A stretch of DNA of 64,000 nucleotides from Gammaproteobacteria bacterium (lineage in GTDB: Bacteria > Pseudomonadota > Gammaproteobacteria > DSM-16500): contig JABDEM010000001.1 of NCBI GenBank assembly GCA_013287085.1, positions 37,073-101,072 of the forward strand, in the 5' to 3' direction. The stretch's first letter is position 1, and each line of letters starts with the position of its first letter. The position numbers and the translations under genes are program-made. Below are positions 1 to 10,098 of this stretch, in pieces. Below the pieces are notes generated by a model that saw only the letters and a program-made list of their open reading frames with translations, did not search any database and had not been told where the DNA came from.

Positions 1-26
1 GTTAGAACGCACAATGTTGTTTTCAT
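1..26 (-). CDS. Start of an unidentified gene, cut by the left edge
   Basis: On the minus strand an ATG at 26-24 follows a strong Shine-Dalgarno (AGGAGACAAT). It opens a reading frame beginning MKTTLCVL that leaves the window. The start lies inside the still-open frame of the TVP38-like gene, so the two genes probably overlap. Only eight residues are visible; a Lys followed by hydrophobic residues could begin a signal peptide, but no function can be given. Confidence 0.45.
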
Positions 27-603
27 ATTGTCTCCTTTGTGAAAGCATTTTTAGTGTAAATAAAATTGAGATAAGTAATAGGGTGATGCCTATTTGTAAA
101 ATTAAACGATGGATATTGGTGTTATCTAGGGAATAGGTTTTTAATATTGAACCTATCGATGCGAAGGCAAAACAGGGAATTAGATTAGCTAAAAACGTAG
201 CAAGAATATAATGTCGGAATGAAAGCTCCGGAATAATGCCAAATATATAGCTGGTTAAGCCAAAGGGAATGATAGGGTTAAGACGGGCCATGGCGATAAA
301 CTGCCAATCATAGCGATTAATGGTATTTTTGAAATTAATTAGAAGGGGGTATTTTTTGAAAAATTTTTCTAGAAAATGATGTCCGAACCAGCGACCGATA
401 AAAAATGAAATGCTGGCGACCAAGGTTGCCAATATATTGATCAGTATGCCTCCACCTAGTGTTCCCCATATGATGCCTGCAATGAGATTCAGGGGTAAAC
501 CCAGGGGTAAAATTAATAAGCTGCTTATAATAAAAATGAATGTGATCGAAATCAAAGCGGTAAATCCATGTAAGTTTTGCAATGTAACCAAGAGACTTAT
601 CAA
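1..603 (-). CDS. TVP38/TMEM64 (DedA-like, VTT domain) membrane protein, partial
   Basis: An integral inner-membrane protein of the TVP38/TMEM64 (SNARE-associated, DedA-like) family. 201 codons are visible and the frame is still open at base 1. The family hallmarks are present: a hydrophobic segment with a Gly-rich turn (GTLGGG), then FFIGRWFG, then the re-entrant motif ARLNPIIPFGLTSYIFG, followed by further membrane helices. DedA-type proteins are linked to lipid-carrier recycling and membrane homeostasis; the substrate here is unknown. The start is taken as TTG at 603-601 because the frame is closed just upstream by a stop, and an AAGGA sits 8 bases before it. The TTG overlaps the TGA of the upstream fucose synthase, which suggests translational coupling. 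A fortuitous later start is possible. Confidence 0.75.
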   Translation of the reverse strand, partial: MISLLVTLQNLHGFTALISITFIFIISSLLILPLGLPLNLIAGIIWGTLGGGILINILATLVASISFFIGRWFGHHFLEKFFKKYPLLINFKNTINRYDWQFIAMARLNPIIPFGLTSYIFGIIPELSFRHYILATFLANLIPCFAFASIGSILKTYSLDNTNIHRLILQIGITLLLISILFTLKMLSQRRQYENNIVRSN

Positions 604-1529
604 GCTAATGTTCCTTCAAAATGGAATTGATGCATTCTTTCTAAGCCTTCTTTTAGTGAAATTTTTGGTTTCCAGCCTAATGCAAATAACTTTGTTGAAT
701 CTAAACATTTTCGGGGGGCACCATCAGGTTTGGTAGGGTCTAAATTTATTTTTCCTGTATATCTCACAATTTCAGCAATTTCATTGGCTAAGTTATAAAT
801 AGATATTTCTTGCATGGTGCTAAGATTAATAATTTCAGGAGAGTTATAGTTTTGCATGAGAAATACTAAAGCACCAGCAAAATCATCTACATAAATAAAT
901 TCTCTTAATGGTTTTCCACTGCCCCAAAGTACTACTTCACTTAAATTATTTTTTTTGGCTTCATGAAAGCGTTTCATTAATGCAGGAATAACATGTGAGG
1001 CTTCAGGATTAAAATTATCACCTACGCCGTAGGCATTTGTTGGCATGGGTATTACTACATTCAGATTATGTTCTTTTGTATAGGCTTGGCACATGACAAT
1101 ACCATTGATTTTAGCGGCTGCATAAGCAATGTTAGTAGGCTCAATTAAGCCATCTAGAAAATATTTTTCAGCAATAGGTTGTGGGGCTAATTTTGGATAA
1201 GTACAAGCAGATCCGGGGAACAATAATTTTTTAACTTTATAGCGATAAGAGGCTTCAATCACATTGCAATGCATCTGAGTATTATCATAAATAAATTTTG
1301 CGGGATAAGTATTATTCGCATGAATGCCGCCAACTATGGCTGCTAAATGAAAGACGTATTCTGGCTGATGTTTTTCAAAATAAGCTATGACTTTAGCTTG
1401 ATCGCGTAAATCCAATTCTTGGTGGTTGGGGGTGAGCAGGTTAGGGTAGTCTTTTTGTAATAATCGAACTAAAGCACCACCGACCATGCCGGTTGACCCG
1501 GTAATTAGGATTTTGGAATTAAGCTGCAT
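600..1529 (-). CDS. fcl: GDP-L-fucose synthase (GDP-4-keto-6-deoxymannose epimerase/reductase)
   Basis: An NADPH-dependent enzyme of 309 aa, the usual family length. It converts GDP-4-keto-6-deoxy-D-mannose to GDP-L-fucose by 3,5-epimerisation and 4-reduction in the cytoplasm. It has the Rossmann motif GSTGMVG (11-17), the catalytic Ser107 in GSACTYP, and Tyr136/Lys140 in YAAAK, at the same numbers as in E. coli WcaG. The family stretches MPTNAYGVGDNF, SHVIPALMKRFHEAK and KPDGAPRK are also present. No GDP-mannose 4,6-dehydratase (gmd) lies in the window, so the substrate must be made elsewhere. It is divergent from metH across 43 bases and overlaps the TVP38-like gene by 4 bases. The complete catalytic triad contrasts with two other epimerase-like genes in the window. 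Confidence 0.9.
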   Translation of the reverse strand: MQLNSKILITGSTGMVGGALVRLLQKDYPNLLTPNHQELDLRDQAKVIAYFEKHQPEYVFHLAAIVGGIHANNTYPAKFIYDNTQMHCNVIEASYRYKVKKLLFPGSACTYPKLAPQPIAEKYFLDGLIEPTNIAYAAAKINGIVMCQAYTKEHNLNVVIPMPTNAYGVGDNFNPEASHVIPALMKRFHEAKKNNLSEVVLWGSGKPLREFIYVDDFAGALVFLMQNYNSPEIINLSTMQEISIYNLANEIAEIVRYTGKINLDPTKPDGAPRKCLDSTKLFALGWKPKISLKEGLERMHQFHFEGTLA

Positions 1530-1572
1530 TCATTTATACTCTCGTAACTAGAATTTAGGGTGTCATTTTACT

Positions 1573-4500
1573 ATGGATTACGACAAAGTTAACCAATATC
1601 TTATAGCTGCGCTGAAAAAGCGGATTTTAGTCCTGGATGGGGCCATGGGGACTATGGTTCAGCAGTATAATTTGGAAGAAAAAGACTATAGAGCGGATCG
1701 ATTTGCTGACTTTCCTCATGATTTAAAAGGAAATCATGATCTTTTGACTTTAACTCGACCTGATGTCATTTCTGAGATTCATGCAGGATATTTAGCCGCT
1801 GGGGCTGATTTAATTGAAACGAATACGTTTAATGCGAATTCGATTTCGCTCCTGGATTACCATTTATCAGAGCTAGCCTATGAGTTAAATGTGGCAGCTG
1901 CCCAATTGGCAAAAAAGGTCGCGGCAGAGTTTAGTACTCCTGATAAACCTCGATATGTTGTGGGTGTATTAGGCCCTACGAATAGAACCGCTTCGTTATC
2001 TCCTGATGTTAATGACCCTGGATTTAGAAATATTAACTTTGATCAATTGGTAGAAGCCTATAGTGATGCGGTTAGAGGATTGGTGGATGGTCAAGCGGAT
2101 ATCTTAATGATCGAAACCATCTTTGATACCCTAAATTGCAAAGCAGCTATTTTTGCGATTGAAAAATATTTTGAAGAACATAATATTCGAATTCCTGTCA
2201 TGATTTCAGGAACTATTACGGATGCGAGTGGCCGTACTTTATCAGGTCAAACGACAGAAGCATTTTGGAATTCAGTGCGTCATGTCAGACCGCTTTGTAT
2301 TGGATTAAACTGCGCCTTAGGGGCTAGTGCTTTAAGACCTTATATTCAAGAATTATCTAAAAAAGCGGATACCTTTGTGAGTGTTCATCCCAATGCTGGA
2401 TTACCCAATGCATTTGGAGAATATGATGAAACGCCGGATGAAATGGCAGCGGTAATTTCAGAATTTGCTTCAGAAGGCTTAATTAATATAGTAGGGGGTT
2501 GTTGTGGGACCACTCCCGCACATATTAAAGCCATTGAAAAAGCAGTCTCCATCCAAAAACCCCGCGAAATCCCAGAAATTCCTAAAGCTTGTAGATTAAG
2601 TGGTTTAGAGCCTTTAAATATTGATGAGAATTCTTTATTTGTAAACGTAGGTGAGCGTACGAATGTGACGGGTTCCTCACGTTTTGCTGATTTAATCCGT
2701 AATGATAATTATGCGACAGCATTGGATATTGCACGTGAACAAGTGATGAATGGCGCGCAAGTGATTGACATCAACATGGATGAAGGCATGTTAGATGCAG
2801 AATTTGCGATGGTTAAATTTTTAAATTTAATTGCATCAGAGCCAGATATTTCACGCGTACCTATTATGATTGATTCATCTAAATGGTCAGTCATAGAAAA
2901 AGGTTTAAAGTGCATCCAAGGTAAAGGCATTGTTAATTCTATTAGTATGAAAGATGGTGAAGCAGCTTTTTTAGAAAAAGCACGCTTAGCACGTCAATAT
3001 GGCGCAGCAGTTGTTGTAATGGCATTTGATGAACAAGGTCAAGCCGATACGGAAGATCGTAAATTTGAAATATGTAAACGCGCTTACGATTTATTAGTGA
3101 ATCAAGTTAATTTCCCTCCTGAAGATATTATTTTTGATCCGAATATTTTTGCTATTGCAACAGGAATTGATGAGCACAATGAATATGGGGTTGCGTTTAT
3201 TAATGCAACACGCCGCATTAAAGAAAAATTACCCCATGCTTTAATTAGTGGTGGTGTGAGCAATGTTTCATTTTCATTTCGTGGTAATAATCCCATTCGT
3301 GAAGCGATTCATGCGGTGTTTTTATATCACGCCGTGCAAGCGGGCATGGATATGGGAATTGTAAACGCAGGAAGTCTGGCTATTTATGCAGATATTCCAC
3401 CTGATATTTTAGAACGCATTGAAGATGTCATGCTAAACAGACGAAATGATTCGACAGAAAGATTATTGGAAGTCGCCAGTTCTTTAAAAGGTCAGGTCAA
3501 AGGTAAAGGGGAAGATTTAACTTGGCGCGAAAAGAACGTCATCGAGCGATTATCTTATGCTTTAGTCAATGGCATTAATCAATTTATAGTTGAAGATACC
3601 GAAGAAGCCCGACTTCTGTTAGGAAGCCCTCTTAAAGTAATAGAGGGGCCTCTGATGGATGGTATGAATATTGTGGGTGATTTATTTGGCGCCGGAAAAA
3701 TGTTTTTACCCCAAGTGGTTAAAAGCGCACGCGTGATGAAACAATCCGTGGCGCATTTGATTCCATTTTTAGAAGCTGAAAAATCCACCGCAAAAGCCAA
3801 AGGAAAAATCTTATTAGCGACAGTTAAAGGCGATGTGCATGATATTGGGAAAAATATTGTAGGGGTAGTTCTAGGTTGCAATAATTACGAAGTGATTGAT
3901 TTAGGTGTGATGGTTCCTTGTGAAAAAATTCTTGAAACAGCGCGTAAAGAAAAAGTTGACGTGATTGGTTTAAGTGGTTTAATCACCCCGTCATTAGAAG
4001 AAATGACGCAAGTAGCTAAAGAAATGCAAAGACAAAAATTTACTTTGCCTTTGTTAATTGGTGGCGCGACGACATCTCGCGCACATACGGCTATTAAAAT
4101 TGAACCGCATTATGAAGGTGCAACTGTGCATGTGGTTGATGCCTCGCGCGCAGTTGGTGTGGTCGGGCAATTATTAAGTGAAACAGATCAAACTAAATTT
4201 ATTAGTGAAACTAAAGAAGAATATGTTCAGCTGCGTAAGAGACATGAAAATAAAAAATCAGAAGTCGAATTAATTAGCTTGATTGATGCGCGTAATAATA
4301 AATTAATGACCGATTGGGAATCCCATAAACCCCAAAAACCTGCATTCTTGGGTGTTAAATCTTTTAATAATTATCCTCTAGAAGAAGTCGTGAAGTACAT
4401 TGATTGGACGCCATTTTTCCAGTCCTGGGAATTATCCGGAAAATATCCTGAAATTTTAAATGACAAAGTCGTAGGTGAGAGTGCGACAAGTTTATTTAAA

Positions 4501-5244
4501 GATGCGCAGCATATGTTAACTAAATTAATTGATGAACAATGGATCACAGCCAATGCGGTGATTGGGTTTTACCCGGCGAATAGTGTTGAAGATGATTTTG
4601 AAGTGTATGCAGATGAAAGCCGTAAAACACTTATCCATAAATTCTGTATGCTACGGCAGCAAACTAAAAAACCTAAAGATAAATTTAATTTATGTCTTTC
4701 GGACTATGTAGCTCCCAAAGAAAGTGGCATAGAAGATTACGTTGGGTTTTTTGCGGTGACAACCGGTGTGGGCGCAGAAAAACATTTAGAAAAATTTGCA
4801 AAATCTCTGGATGAATATAGCAGTATTTTATTTAAAGCATTAATGGATAGATTAGCGGAAGCATTTACTGAATATATGCATGCCAAGGTCCGAAAAGAAT
4901 GGTGGGGCTATGAGCCTCATGAAACTCTCTCCAATGAAGATTTAATTGCAGAAAAATATAAAGGGATACGCCCGGCGCCTGGGTATCCAGCATGTCCTGA
5001 TCATACTGAGAAAGAAAAATTATTTAATTTGTTAGATGCGCCTAATCGGGCTTTGATTCGATTGACAGAGAATTTTGCTATGTATCCTGCATCTTCAGTC
5101 TCTGGATTTTATTTCTCGCATCCTGAGGCTCAGTACTTTGCCGTAGGTAAAGTAAGAGATGATCAAGTTGTAGAATATGCGCAACGTAAAAACATGAATA
5201 TTGATGAAATTAAGCGCTGGCTTGCGCCTTATTTAGTGGGATAG
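1573..5244 (+). CDS. metH: Cobalamin-dependent methionine synthase MetH
   Basis: A cytoplasmic enzyme that transfers the methyl group of 5-methyltetrahydrofolate to homocysteine via methylcobalamin. At 1223 aa it is full length (E. coli MetH has 1227). Domains in order: homocysteine-binding barrel (about 1-325) with zinc ligands Cys247, Cys310 and Cys311 ([16 protein letters not shown]); pterin-binding barrel (about 345-620); cobalamin cap and B12-binding domain (about 640-880) with GDVHDIG, in which His756 is the lower axial ligand; and the C-terminal AdoMet reactivation domain with the [15 protein letters not shown] signature. Everything needed for turnover and reactivation appears intact. 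No cobalamin riboswitch is visible in the 43-base gap upstream. It is followed after 2 bases by an MBOAT gene, and metF lies 3 kb downstream. Confidence 0.97.
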   Translation: MDYDKVNQYLIAALKKRILVLDGAMGTMVQQYNLEEKDYRADRFADFPHDLKGNHDLLTLTRPDVISEIHAGYLAAGADLIETNTFNANSISLLDYHLSELAYELNVAAAQLAKKVAAEFSTPDKPRYVVGVLGPTNRTASLSPDVNDPGFRNINFDQLVEAYSDAVRGLVDGQADILMIETIFDTLNCKAAIFAIEKYFEEHNIRIPVMISGTITDASGRTLSGQTTEAFWNSVRHVRPLCIGLNCALGASALRPYIQELSKKADTFVSVHPNAGLPNAFGEYDETPDEMAAVISEFASEGLINIVGGCCGTTPAHIKAIEKAVSIQKPREIPEIPKACRLSGLEPLNIDENSLFVNVGERTNVTGSSRFADLIRNDNYATALDIAREQVMNGAQVIDINMDEGMLDAEFAMVKFLNLIASEPDISRVPIMIDSSKWSVIEKGLKCIQGKGIVNSISMKDGEAAFLEKARLARQYGAAVVVMAFDEQGQADTEDRKFEICKRAYDLLVNQVNFPPEDIIFDPNIFAIATGIDEHNEYGVAFINATRRIKEKLPHALISGGVSNVSFSFRGNNPIREAIHAVFLYHAVQAGMDMGIVNAGSLAIYADIPPDILERIEDVMLNRRNDSTERLLEVASSLKGQVKGKGEDLTWREKNVIERLSYALVNGINQFIVEDTEEARLLLGSPLKVIEGPLMDGMNIVGDLFGAGKMFLPQVVKSARVMKQSVAHLIPFLEAEKSTAKAKGKILLATVKGDVHDIGKNIVGVVLGCNNYEVIDLGVMVPCEKILETARKEKVDVIGLSGLITPSLEEMTQVAKEMQRQKFTLPLLIGGATTSRAHTAIKIEPHYEGATVHVVDASRAVGVVGQLLSETDQTKFISETKEEYVQLRKRHENKKSEVELISLIDARNNKLMTDWESHKPQKPAFLGVKSFNNYPLEEVVKYIDWTPFFQSWELSGKYPEILNDKVVGESATSLFKDAQHMLTKLIDEQWITANAVIGFYPANSVEDDFEVYADESRKTLIHKFCMLRQQTKKPKDKFNLCLSDYVAPKESGIEDYVGFFAVTTGVGAEKHLEKFAKSLDEYSSILFKALMDRLAEAFTEYMHAKVRKEWWGYEPHETLSNEDLIAEKYKGIRPAPGYPACPDHTEKEKLFNLLDAPNRALIRLTENFAMYPASSVSGFYFSHPEAQYFAVGKVRDDQVVEYAQRKNMNIDEIKRWLAPYLVG

Positions 5245-5246
5245 TT

Positions 5247-6644
5247 ATGTTATTTAATTCTTATGAATTTATATTTATATTTTTACCCGTTACGATGTTG
5301 GTTTTTTATGGTCTAACGTATTTTCGCAAAGTGCGCGCTTCAATATGGTGGATAGGTTTTGCATCTTTATTTTTTTATGCCTATTGGAATTGGCGCTTCC
5401 TCTTTCTATTTGCTATTTCTATCGTTTTTAATTATTTTCTTGGAAATACTATTACGGATGCGCGAAGTGCGAATAGGCAAAAATATTATTTAATTCTCGG
5501 ATTGATTGCGAATCTTAGTTTGCTGGCTTATTTTAAATATACGAATTTCTTTCTGCAAAATTTTAGCGCTTTAACTGGGGTTGGCTTAACTTTACCTGAG
5601 ATTATCTTACCAGTTGGGATATCTTTTTTTACTTTTACTCAGATTGCTTATATTGTGGATTGCGCGCGCAGCAAACAGAGCAAATATCGCTTTTCAGATT
5701 ACGTTTTATTTGTCTCATTTTTCCCGCATTTAGTAGCCGGACCCATATTAATGCATAATGCGACTATTCCGCAGATTGAAAGCAAGCGGTTTGGCAGACC
5801 CTCTGCGAGAAAAGTTTCTATGGCAATCCAATTTTTTAGTATTGGATTGTTTAAGAAAATTATTATTGCAGATAACTTAGCGTTATTTGTTGATCCATTA
5901 TTTAAGAATGCACACCATTTATCCCTATTTGACGCATGGGTTGCAGCTTTATTGTATACTTTTCAAATTTATTTTGATTTTTCAGCTTATTCTGAAATGG
6001 CGGTTGGGCTTGCATTATTGATGAATGTTCGCATTCCCTTTAATTTTAATTCGCCCTATAAAGCACTTTCTATTGTTGATTTTTGGCGTCGTTGGCATAT
6101 TTCTTTGTCTAGTTTTTTGCGTCATTATCTTTACATTCCGCTCGGTGGAAATCGTAATGGGGCATTGCGTCGTTATATAAATTTATTTATTACTATGCTT
6201 TTAGGCGGCCTTTGGCATGGTGCTTCTTGGACTTTTGTCATTTGGGGTGGGTTGCATGGGAGTTATCTTGCGATTAATCATTTTTGGAAAGTAACGGGGT
6301 TAAAGCTTTCTAGTTATTTAGCTTGGGTTATAACCTTTTTTGCGGTTGTCATCGCTTGGGTATTTTTTCGGGCTCAGACATTGTCAGCCGCCACATCTCT
6401 ATTAAAATCCATGATAGGCTATAATCACGCTTATTCCTGGCCTTCTAGTTTATCGGTAACACCTACTATGATGATTATTTGTATTAGCCTATTTGTTTGC
6501 TGGGCTGTTGCAGTACCTAATACTCAACAAATCGTCATAAACCGCCAACCTAAAATGAGAATCGCTATTCCCATTGTATTAATGTTAGTACTGGGTATTT
6601 TAGGTTTGGGTAAAAGTGATAATTTTATTTATTTTCAGTTTTAG
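5247..6644 (+). CDS. MBOAT-family membrane O-acyltransferase (AlgI/PatA-like)
   Basis: A multi-pass inner-membrane protein (465 aa) of the MBOAT family. Such proteins pass acyl groups, usually acetyl, across the membrane for O-acylation of exported polysaccharides. The family block FWRRWHISLSSFLRHYLYIP (His284) and the invariant catalytic His324 in GGLWHGASW are both present. About ten hydrophobic segments are spread along the protein. It starts 2 bases after metH and is followed 16 bases later by an SGNH-like protein, the usual two-gene arrangement of AlgI/AlgJ and PatA/PatB systems. Given the surrounding glycan genes, acylation of the surface polysaccharide is the likely job; the substrate is inference. 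Confidence 0.9.
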   Translation: MLFNSYEFIFIFLPVTMLVFYGLTYFRKVRASIWWIGFASLFFYAYWNWRFLFLFAISIVFNYFLGNTITDARSANRQKYYLILGLIANLSLLAYFKYTNFFLQNFSALTGVGLTLPEIILPVGISFFTFTQIAYIVDCARSKQSKYRFSDYVLFVSFFPHLVAGPILMHNATIPQIESKRFGRPSARKVSMAIQFFSIGLFKKIIIADNLALFVDPLFKNAHHLSLFDAWVAALLYTFQIYFDFSAYSEMAVGLALLMNVRIPFNFNSPYKALSIVDFWRRWHISLSSFLRHYLYIPLGGNRNGALRRYINLFITMLLGGLWHGASWTFVIWGGLHGSYLAINHFWKVTGLKLSSYLAWVITFFAVVIAWVFFRAQTLSAATSLLKSMIGYNHAYSWPSSLSVTPTMMIICISLFVCWAVAVPNTQQIVINRQPKMRIAIPIVLMLVLGILGLGKSDNFIYFQF

Positions 6645-6660
6645 TGTGTGAGTTAAGGCT

Positions 6661-8172
6661 ATGAAAAAATACCGAAAGAATGTGCTATTAATTGGAATAA
6701 CATTTTGTACTACCTTAATTTTTATAGTGTTATTTAATATTATGGTAGATCCTTATGATATATTTCGTGGAGTCATAAAAAAACGACCCGATGATTTAAA
6801 AAACATAAGTTATTTAACAAAAGCTGTCAAAATTATACAGAAAAAACCCGATACGCTTCTTCTTGGTACCTCTACGGTTGATTGTGGTTATGCTATGCGA
6901 GATTCTCTGTCGTCGTTTACCAATGATCAATATACTAATTACAATCCTCGTTTGGATAAACTGGTGCCCTCCTATTTGCAACCTCTTAATGCTGGGGTGA
7001 ATGGGGGTTCTTTATTTGAGATCTATGCTCTGCTGCAGCATGCTTATAAGAATAACCCTAAACTTAAACACGTTATTATAGGGCTTGAATGGCATCTTTT
7101 CACGAATGAAGTACCGCCTCAGCCAACGACACCCGATATTGATGTATTTAATAAAACTTATGTGCCCTTAAAACTTTATCTTAAAACCACGATGACATTG
7201 CAGAGTACTAAAGATTCAGTACGAGTATTATTTGTAAATCATAAGATACTAAAAAATATTAGAAATATTTTTCTCAAGGTCCCTGCAGGAATTGATAATC
7301 TTGATACTAAAATAGGAGCGCTCGTTGCGAAGGCGCCTGCTACAAATGAATTACTTCCTGAGTCTGTTAATCTCAAAATCCCTAATAAATTGATCTTGGG
7401 TCAAAGTGAAGTTGAAACTTATGCGTTAGCATTTTCAATTCATTATATTTCAAGTTTGTATTCAGGTTTTCAAAAAGAAGGCGATGCGGCTTTATTACAT
7501 CCTGATGCATTTGATTATTTGCAACGAATCGTTCAGTTTGCGAAAGATAAAAATATAAAACTCGATATCTATATTTCTCCTCAACACGCCACACACTGGG
7601 TCACAGCAGAAAAATTTGGTCTTGGAAGTTATGTAGACCGTTGGTTGCGTGGGGTCGCTAAGATTACTGCTTATTGGGATTTTTCTACTGCACTAGATTT
7701 TAGTGAAGATATCGATAATTATTTTGGAGGGGATGATCGTCATTTTAATTATGCGGCGGGAGAAATAATACTTTCGACCATAATTAATGGAAAAGCTGAT
7801 CCTAAGAGTGGGATAGTTTATGTAACGAATAAGAATATTGATCAAGTGCTCGATAATCGCCATAAAGCGCAAAAAAGATGGCTAAGTCATAATAAATATC
7901 TTGCAGCTATTTTTGCTTATCCTAAATTTTCGCAAATGAAAAAGCTTAATGGGGAGGTAGAAAAAATATTTGTACATTATCAACCGGCTTATCATGGCTA
8001 TGATATTTTTGGATTTATGGATGAGTTTATTGCAGTTCCAGTGGAATATGCTCCCTATGATCTTCGTCGGCTCATGCTTGGCAAATACCCTCATTTAATC
8101 GCGGGAAAAACGCTAGGTTCTCTGCAGAAGAAGATAGGACTTGGCATGGCCCCTCCTAATTTGCTATCGTAA
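6661..8172 (+). CDS. Membrane-anchored SGNH/AlgJ-like partner of the MBOAT acyltransferase
   Basis: A 503-aa protein with one N-terminal membrane anchor (about residues 7-28) followed by a periplasmic domain. The opening, with VDPYDIF after the anchor and then LLLGTSTVDCGY (a GDS-like block I in which the nucleophile would be the Ser of GTS), matches the style of proteins encoded next to MBOAT genes that complete transfer of the acyl group to the sugar. A candidate late block with Asp and His is GGDDRHFNYAAG, near residues 357-368. I do not recognise a closer family. The C-terminal third (after about 380) has no motif I can name. The gene follows the MBOAT gene by 16 bases, so co-transcription is likely. 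Confidence 0.7.
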   Translation: MKKYRKNVLLIGITFCTTLIFIVLFNIMVDPYDIFRGVIKKRPDDLKNISYLTKAVKIIQKKPDTLLLGTSTVDCGYAMRDSLSSFTNDQYTNYNPRLDKLVPSYLQPLNAGVNGGSLFEIYALLQHAYKNNPKLKHVIIGLEWHLFTNEVPPQPTTPDIDVFNKTYVPLKLYLKTTMTLQSTKDSVRVLFVNHKILKNIRNIFLKVPAGIDNLDTKIGALVAKAPATNELLPESVNLKIPNKLILGQSEVETYALAFSIHYISSLYSGFQKEGDAALLHPDAFDYLQRIVQFAKDKNIKLDIYISPQHATHWVTAEKFGLGSYVDRWLRGVAKITAYWDFSTALDFSEDIDNYFGGDDRHFNYAAGEIILSTIINGKADPKSGIVYVTNKNIDQVLDNRHKAQKRWLSHNKYLAAIFAYPKFSQMKKLNGEVEKIFVHYQPAYHGYDIFGFMDEFIAVPVEYAPYDLRRLMLGKYPHLIAGKTLGSLQKKIGLGMAPPNLLS

Positions 8173-8196
8173 CCGTGGATATGATTTAGAGATTAT

Positions 8197-9105
8197 ATGA
8201 AAAAAGACATCCCCAATATCAGTTTTGAGTTTTTCCCTCCTAAGACTTTGGAAGGCTTGAAAAACCTTGAACATACTGCAAAAGCCCTAGCAGAGTATGC
8301 CCCGCAATTTTTTTCCGTCACTTATGGCGCAGGTGGGCTAACTCGAGAAGGGACGCTTAATACCGTTTCGATGTTGCAGAATAATACAGAAATTCCGGTG
8401 ACTCCGCATTTAGCTTGTTTGGGTTCTACTAAAGATAATCTTTTAGAAATTTTAACGCATTATAAGAACATAGGTATAAATCGATTAGTTGCTTTAAGAG
8501 GCGATTTACCTGCTGAAATGCCTTATGCAGGTGATTTTAAATATGCGTTTGAATTAGTGCAATTTATAAGGGAAAAAACTGGGTTTCATTTTGAAATTGA
8601 AGTGGCAGCTTACCCTGAATTTCATCCGGAAGCGCAATCTGCTATTGATGATGTGTTAAATCTTAAACGTAAATTTGACGCAGGTGCCAATCGCGCGATT
8701 ACCCAGTATTTTTATAATCCCGATGCGTATTTTTATTTTCTGGATAAATGCGCAAAGTATGGAATAGCGAAACCAATTATTCCAGGCATTATGCCTATTA
8801 CCGGTTTTGAGAAATTAGTACGTTTTTCAAAAACTTGTGGGGCTGAAATTCCACAATGGTTGTATAAGCGCTTAGCGGTTTATGCGAATGATGAATCGGC
8901 TACTTTGGCTTTAGGTTTAGAGGTGGTTCATGAATTATGTAGTCGCCTTATTAAAGGCGGAGCCCCTGGGTTGCATTTTTATACACTAAATCGCGAACAT
9001 GCGAGTCTAGCCATCTTGGATAAGTTAGGTGTGCTACCCAATTCAGAGCTTCAAAATTACTCTCCAGCGTTGAAATCATTTGATGTTTTACCCCATTTCC
9101 GATAG
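8197..9105 (+). CDS. metF: 5,10-methylenetetrahydrofolate reductase MetF
   Basis: A cytoplasmic flavoprotein (302 aa, normal bacterial length) that reduces methylene-THF to methyl-THF, the methyl donor for MetH. The N-terminal SFEFFPPK carries the catalytic Glu (E11). VTYGAGG, the VALRGD segment and the FAD-site stretch AVAAYPE-like (EVAAYPEFHPEA) follow, then TQYFYNP and the GLHFYTLNR C-terminus typical of MetF. It sits in the same direction as metH but is separated from it by the acyltransferase pair, an odd interruption of a methionine-cycle pair. No MetJ or MetR operator was recognised in the 24-base gap upstream. Confidence 0.95.
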   Translation: MKKDIPNISFEFFPPKTLEGLKNLEHTAKALAEYAPQFFSVTYGAGGLTREGTLNTVSMLQNNTEIPVTPHLACLGSTKDNLLEILTHYKNIGINRLVALRGDLPAEMPYAGDFKYAFELVQFIREKTGFHFEIEVAAYPEFHPEAQSAIDDVLNLKRKFDAGANRAITQYFYNPDAYFYFLDKCAKYGIAKPIIPGIMPITGFEKLVRFSKTCGAEIPQWLYKRLAVYANDESATLALGLEVVHELCSRLIKGGAPGLHFYTLNREHASLAILDKLGVLPNSELQNYSPALKSFDVLPHFR

Positions 9106-9138
9106 ATTTTTAACCTGCAAAAACAATAAGGTGATGTA

Positions 9139-10098
9139 ATGGATAAGCTAGCCCCGCAATTATACAAAAAAATGTTATTAATCAGGAAGTTAGAATTGAG
9201 ACTTGCCGAGATTTATCATACCGATGCCGTAAAAAGCCCTGTTCATTTATCAGTTGGACAAGAATCTATAGCAGTTGGCATTTGCGATCCTTTGAATAAA
9301 GATGATTTAGTATCTAATACCTATCGTTGCCATGCGACTTATATTGCCAAGGGTGGAGATTTAAGAGAAATGATGGCTGAGCTCTATGGAAAAAGCCAAG
9401 GTTGTGCTGGTGGCAAAGCGGGTTCCATGCATTTAGTCGATATGAAAAATGGTGTAGTAGGAGCGTCAGCTGTTGTAGGCACGACCATCCCTATTGCTGC
9501 GGGTTTAGCTTTAGCGATGAAATTCGATGCCAAAAAGACAGGCAAGCAACGCATTGTGGTTTCTGTCTTTGGTGATGGTGGGACAGAAGAAGGTTGTTTT
9601 TACGAAACCATTAATTTCGCTGCATTACGCAAACTCCCCATGATTTTTGTATGTGAAAATAATCGATTAGCGATTCACACTCCTATTGAAAGACGTTGGG
9701 CTACTGAAAAACTCTGTGAACGCATTCAAACTTACGGTATTGAAACGCACAAAATTGATGATGCTGATGTATTTAAAATTCGAGAAACTATATCTTCTGC
9801 TGCAGAAAAAATTCGTAACACAGGCGAAGGCCCAATTTTTATTGAGTGCGCGACTTATCGCTGGTTAGAACACGTAGGGCCATTTGATGATCATAAAGAT
9901 AATTATCGCGATCTAGAAGAATATGCACGCTGGAAAAAGAACGATCAAATTGATCGCTTAGCCGGAATGTTAGATGAAAATACACGTAACCAAATTCAAC
10001 AAGAAGTCACTGATATGATTAAAGACGCAGAAATTTTTGCGGAAAATAGTCCTTATCCAGCTGCTGAGGAGTTATATACCCATGTCTATGCACACTAA
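9139..10098 (+). CDS. Thiamine-diphosphate 2-oxoacid dehydrogenase, E1 alpha-type subunit
   Basis: A 319-aa protein of the pyruvate/branched-chain/acetoin dehydrogenase E1 alpha family. The ThDP/Mg2+ motif begins GDGGTEEG (145-152) and ends at Asn174-Asn175. The entrance motifs YRCHATYIAKGGD and GGKAGSMHL are also present. With the beta subunit encoded directly downstream (17-base overlap), it should form a heterotetramer that decarboxylates a 2-keto compound. No dihydrolipoyl transferase (E2) or E3 gene lies in the window. The pair may therefore serve a complex encoded elsewhere, or make an acyl or hydroxyalkyl group for a sugar of this locus. The substrate is not readable from the sequence. 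Confidence 0.85.
   Translation: MDKLAPQLYKKMLLIRKLELRLAEIYHTDAVKSPVHLSVGQESIAVGICDPLNKDDLVSNTYRCHATYIAKGGDLREMMAELYGKSQGCAGGKAGSMHLVDMKNGVVGASAVVGTTIPIAAGLALAMKFDAKKTGKQRIVVSVFGDGGTEEGCFYETINFAALRKLPMIFVCENNRLAIHTPIERRWATEKLCERIQTYGIETHKIDDADVFKIRETISSAAEKIRNTGEGPIFIECATYRWLEHVGPFDDHKDNYRDLEEYARWKKNDQIDRLAGMLDENTRNQIQQEVTDMIKDAEIFAENSPYPAAEELYTHVYAH

Noticed and set aside
410..736. Plus-strand frame of 108 codons across the TVP38-like and fucose synthase genes
   Set aside because: It lies antisense to two genes with clear family motifs and its product has no recognisable features.
1530..1572. A cobalamin or SAM riboswitch before metH
   Set aside because: The gap is only 43 bases, too short for a known riboswitch fold, and no B12-box-like sequence is seen.
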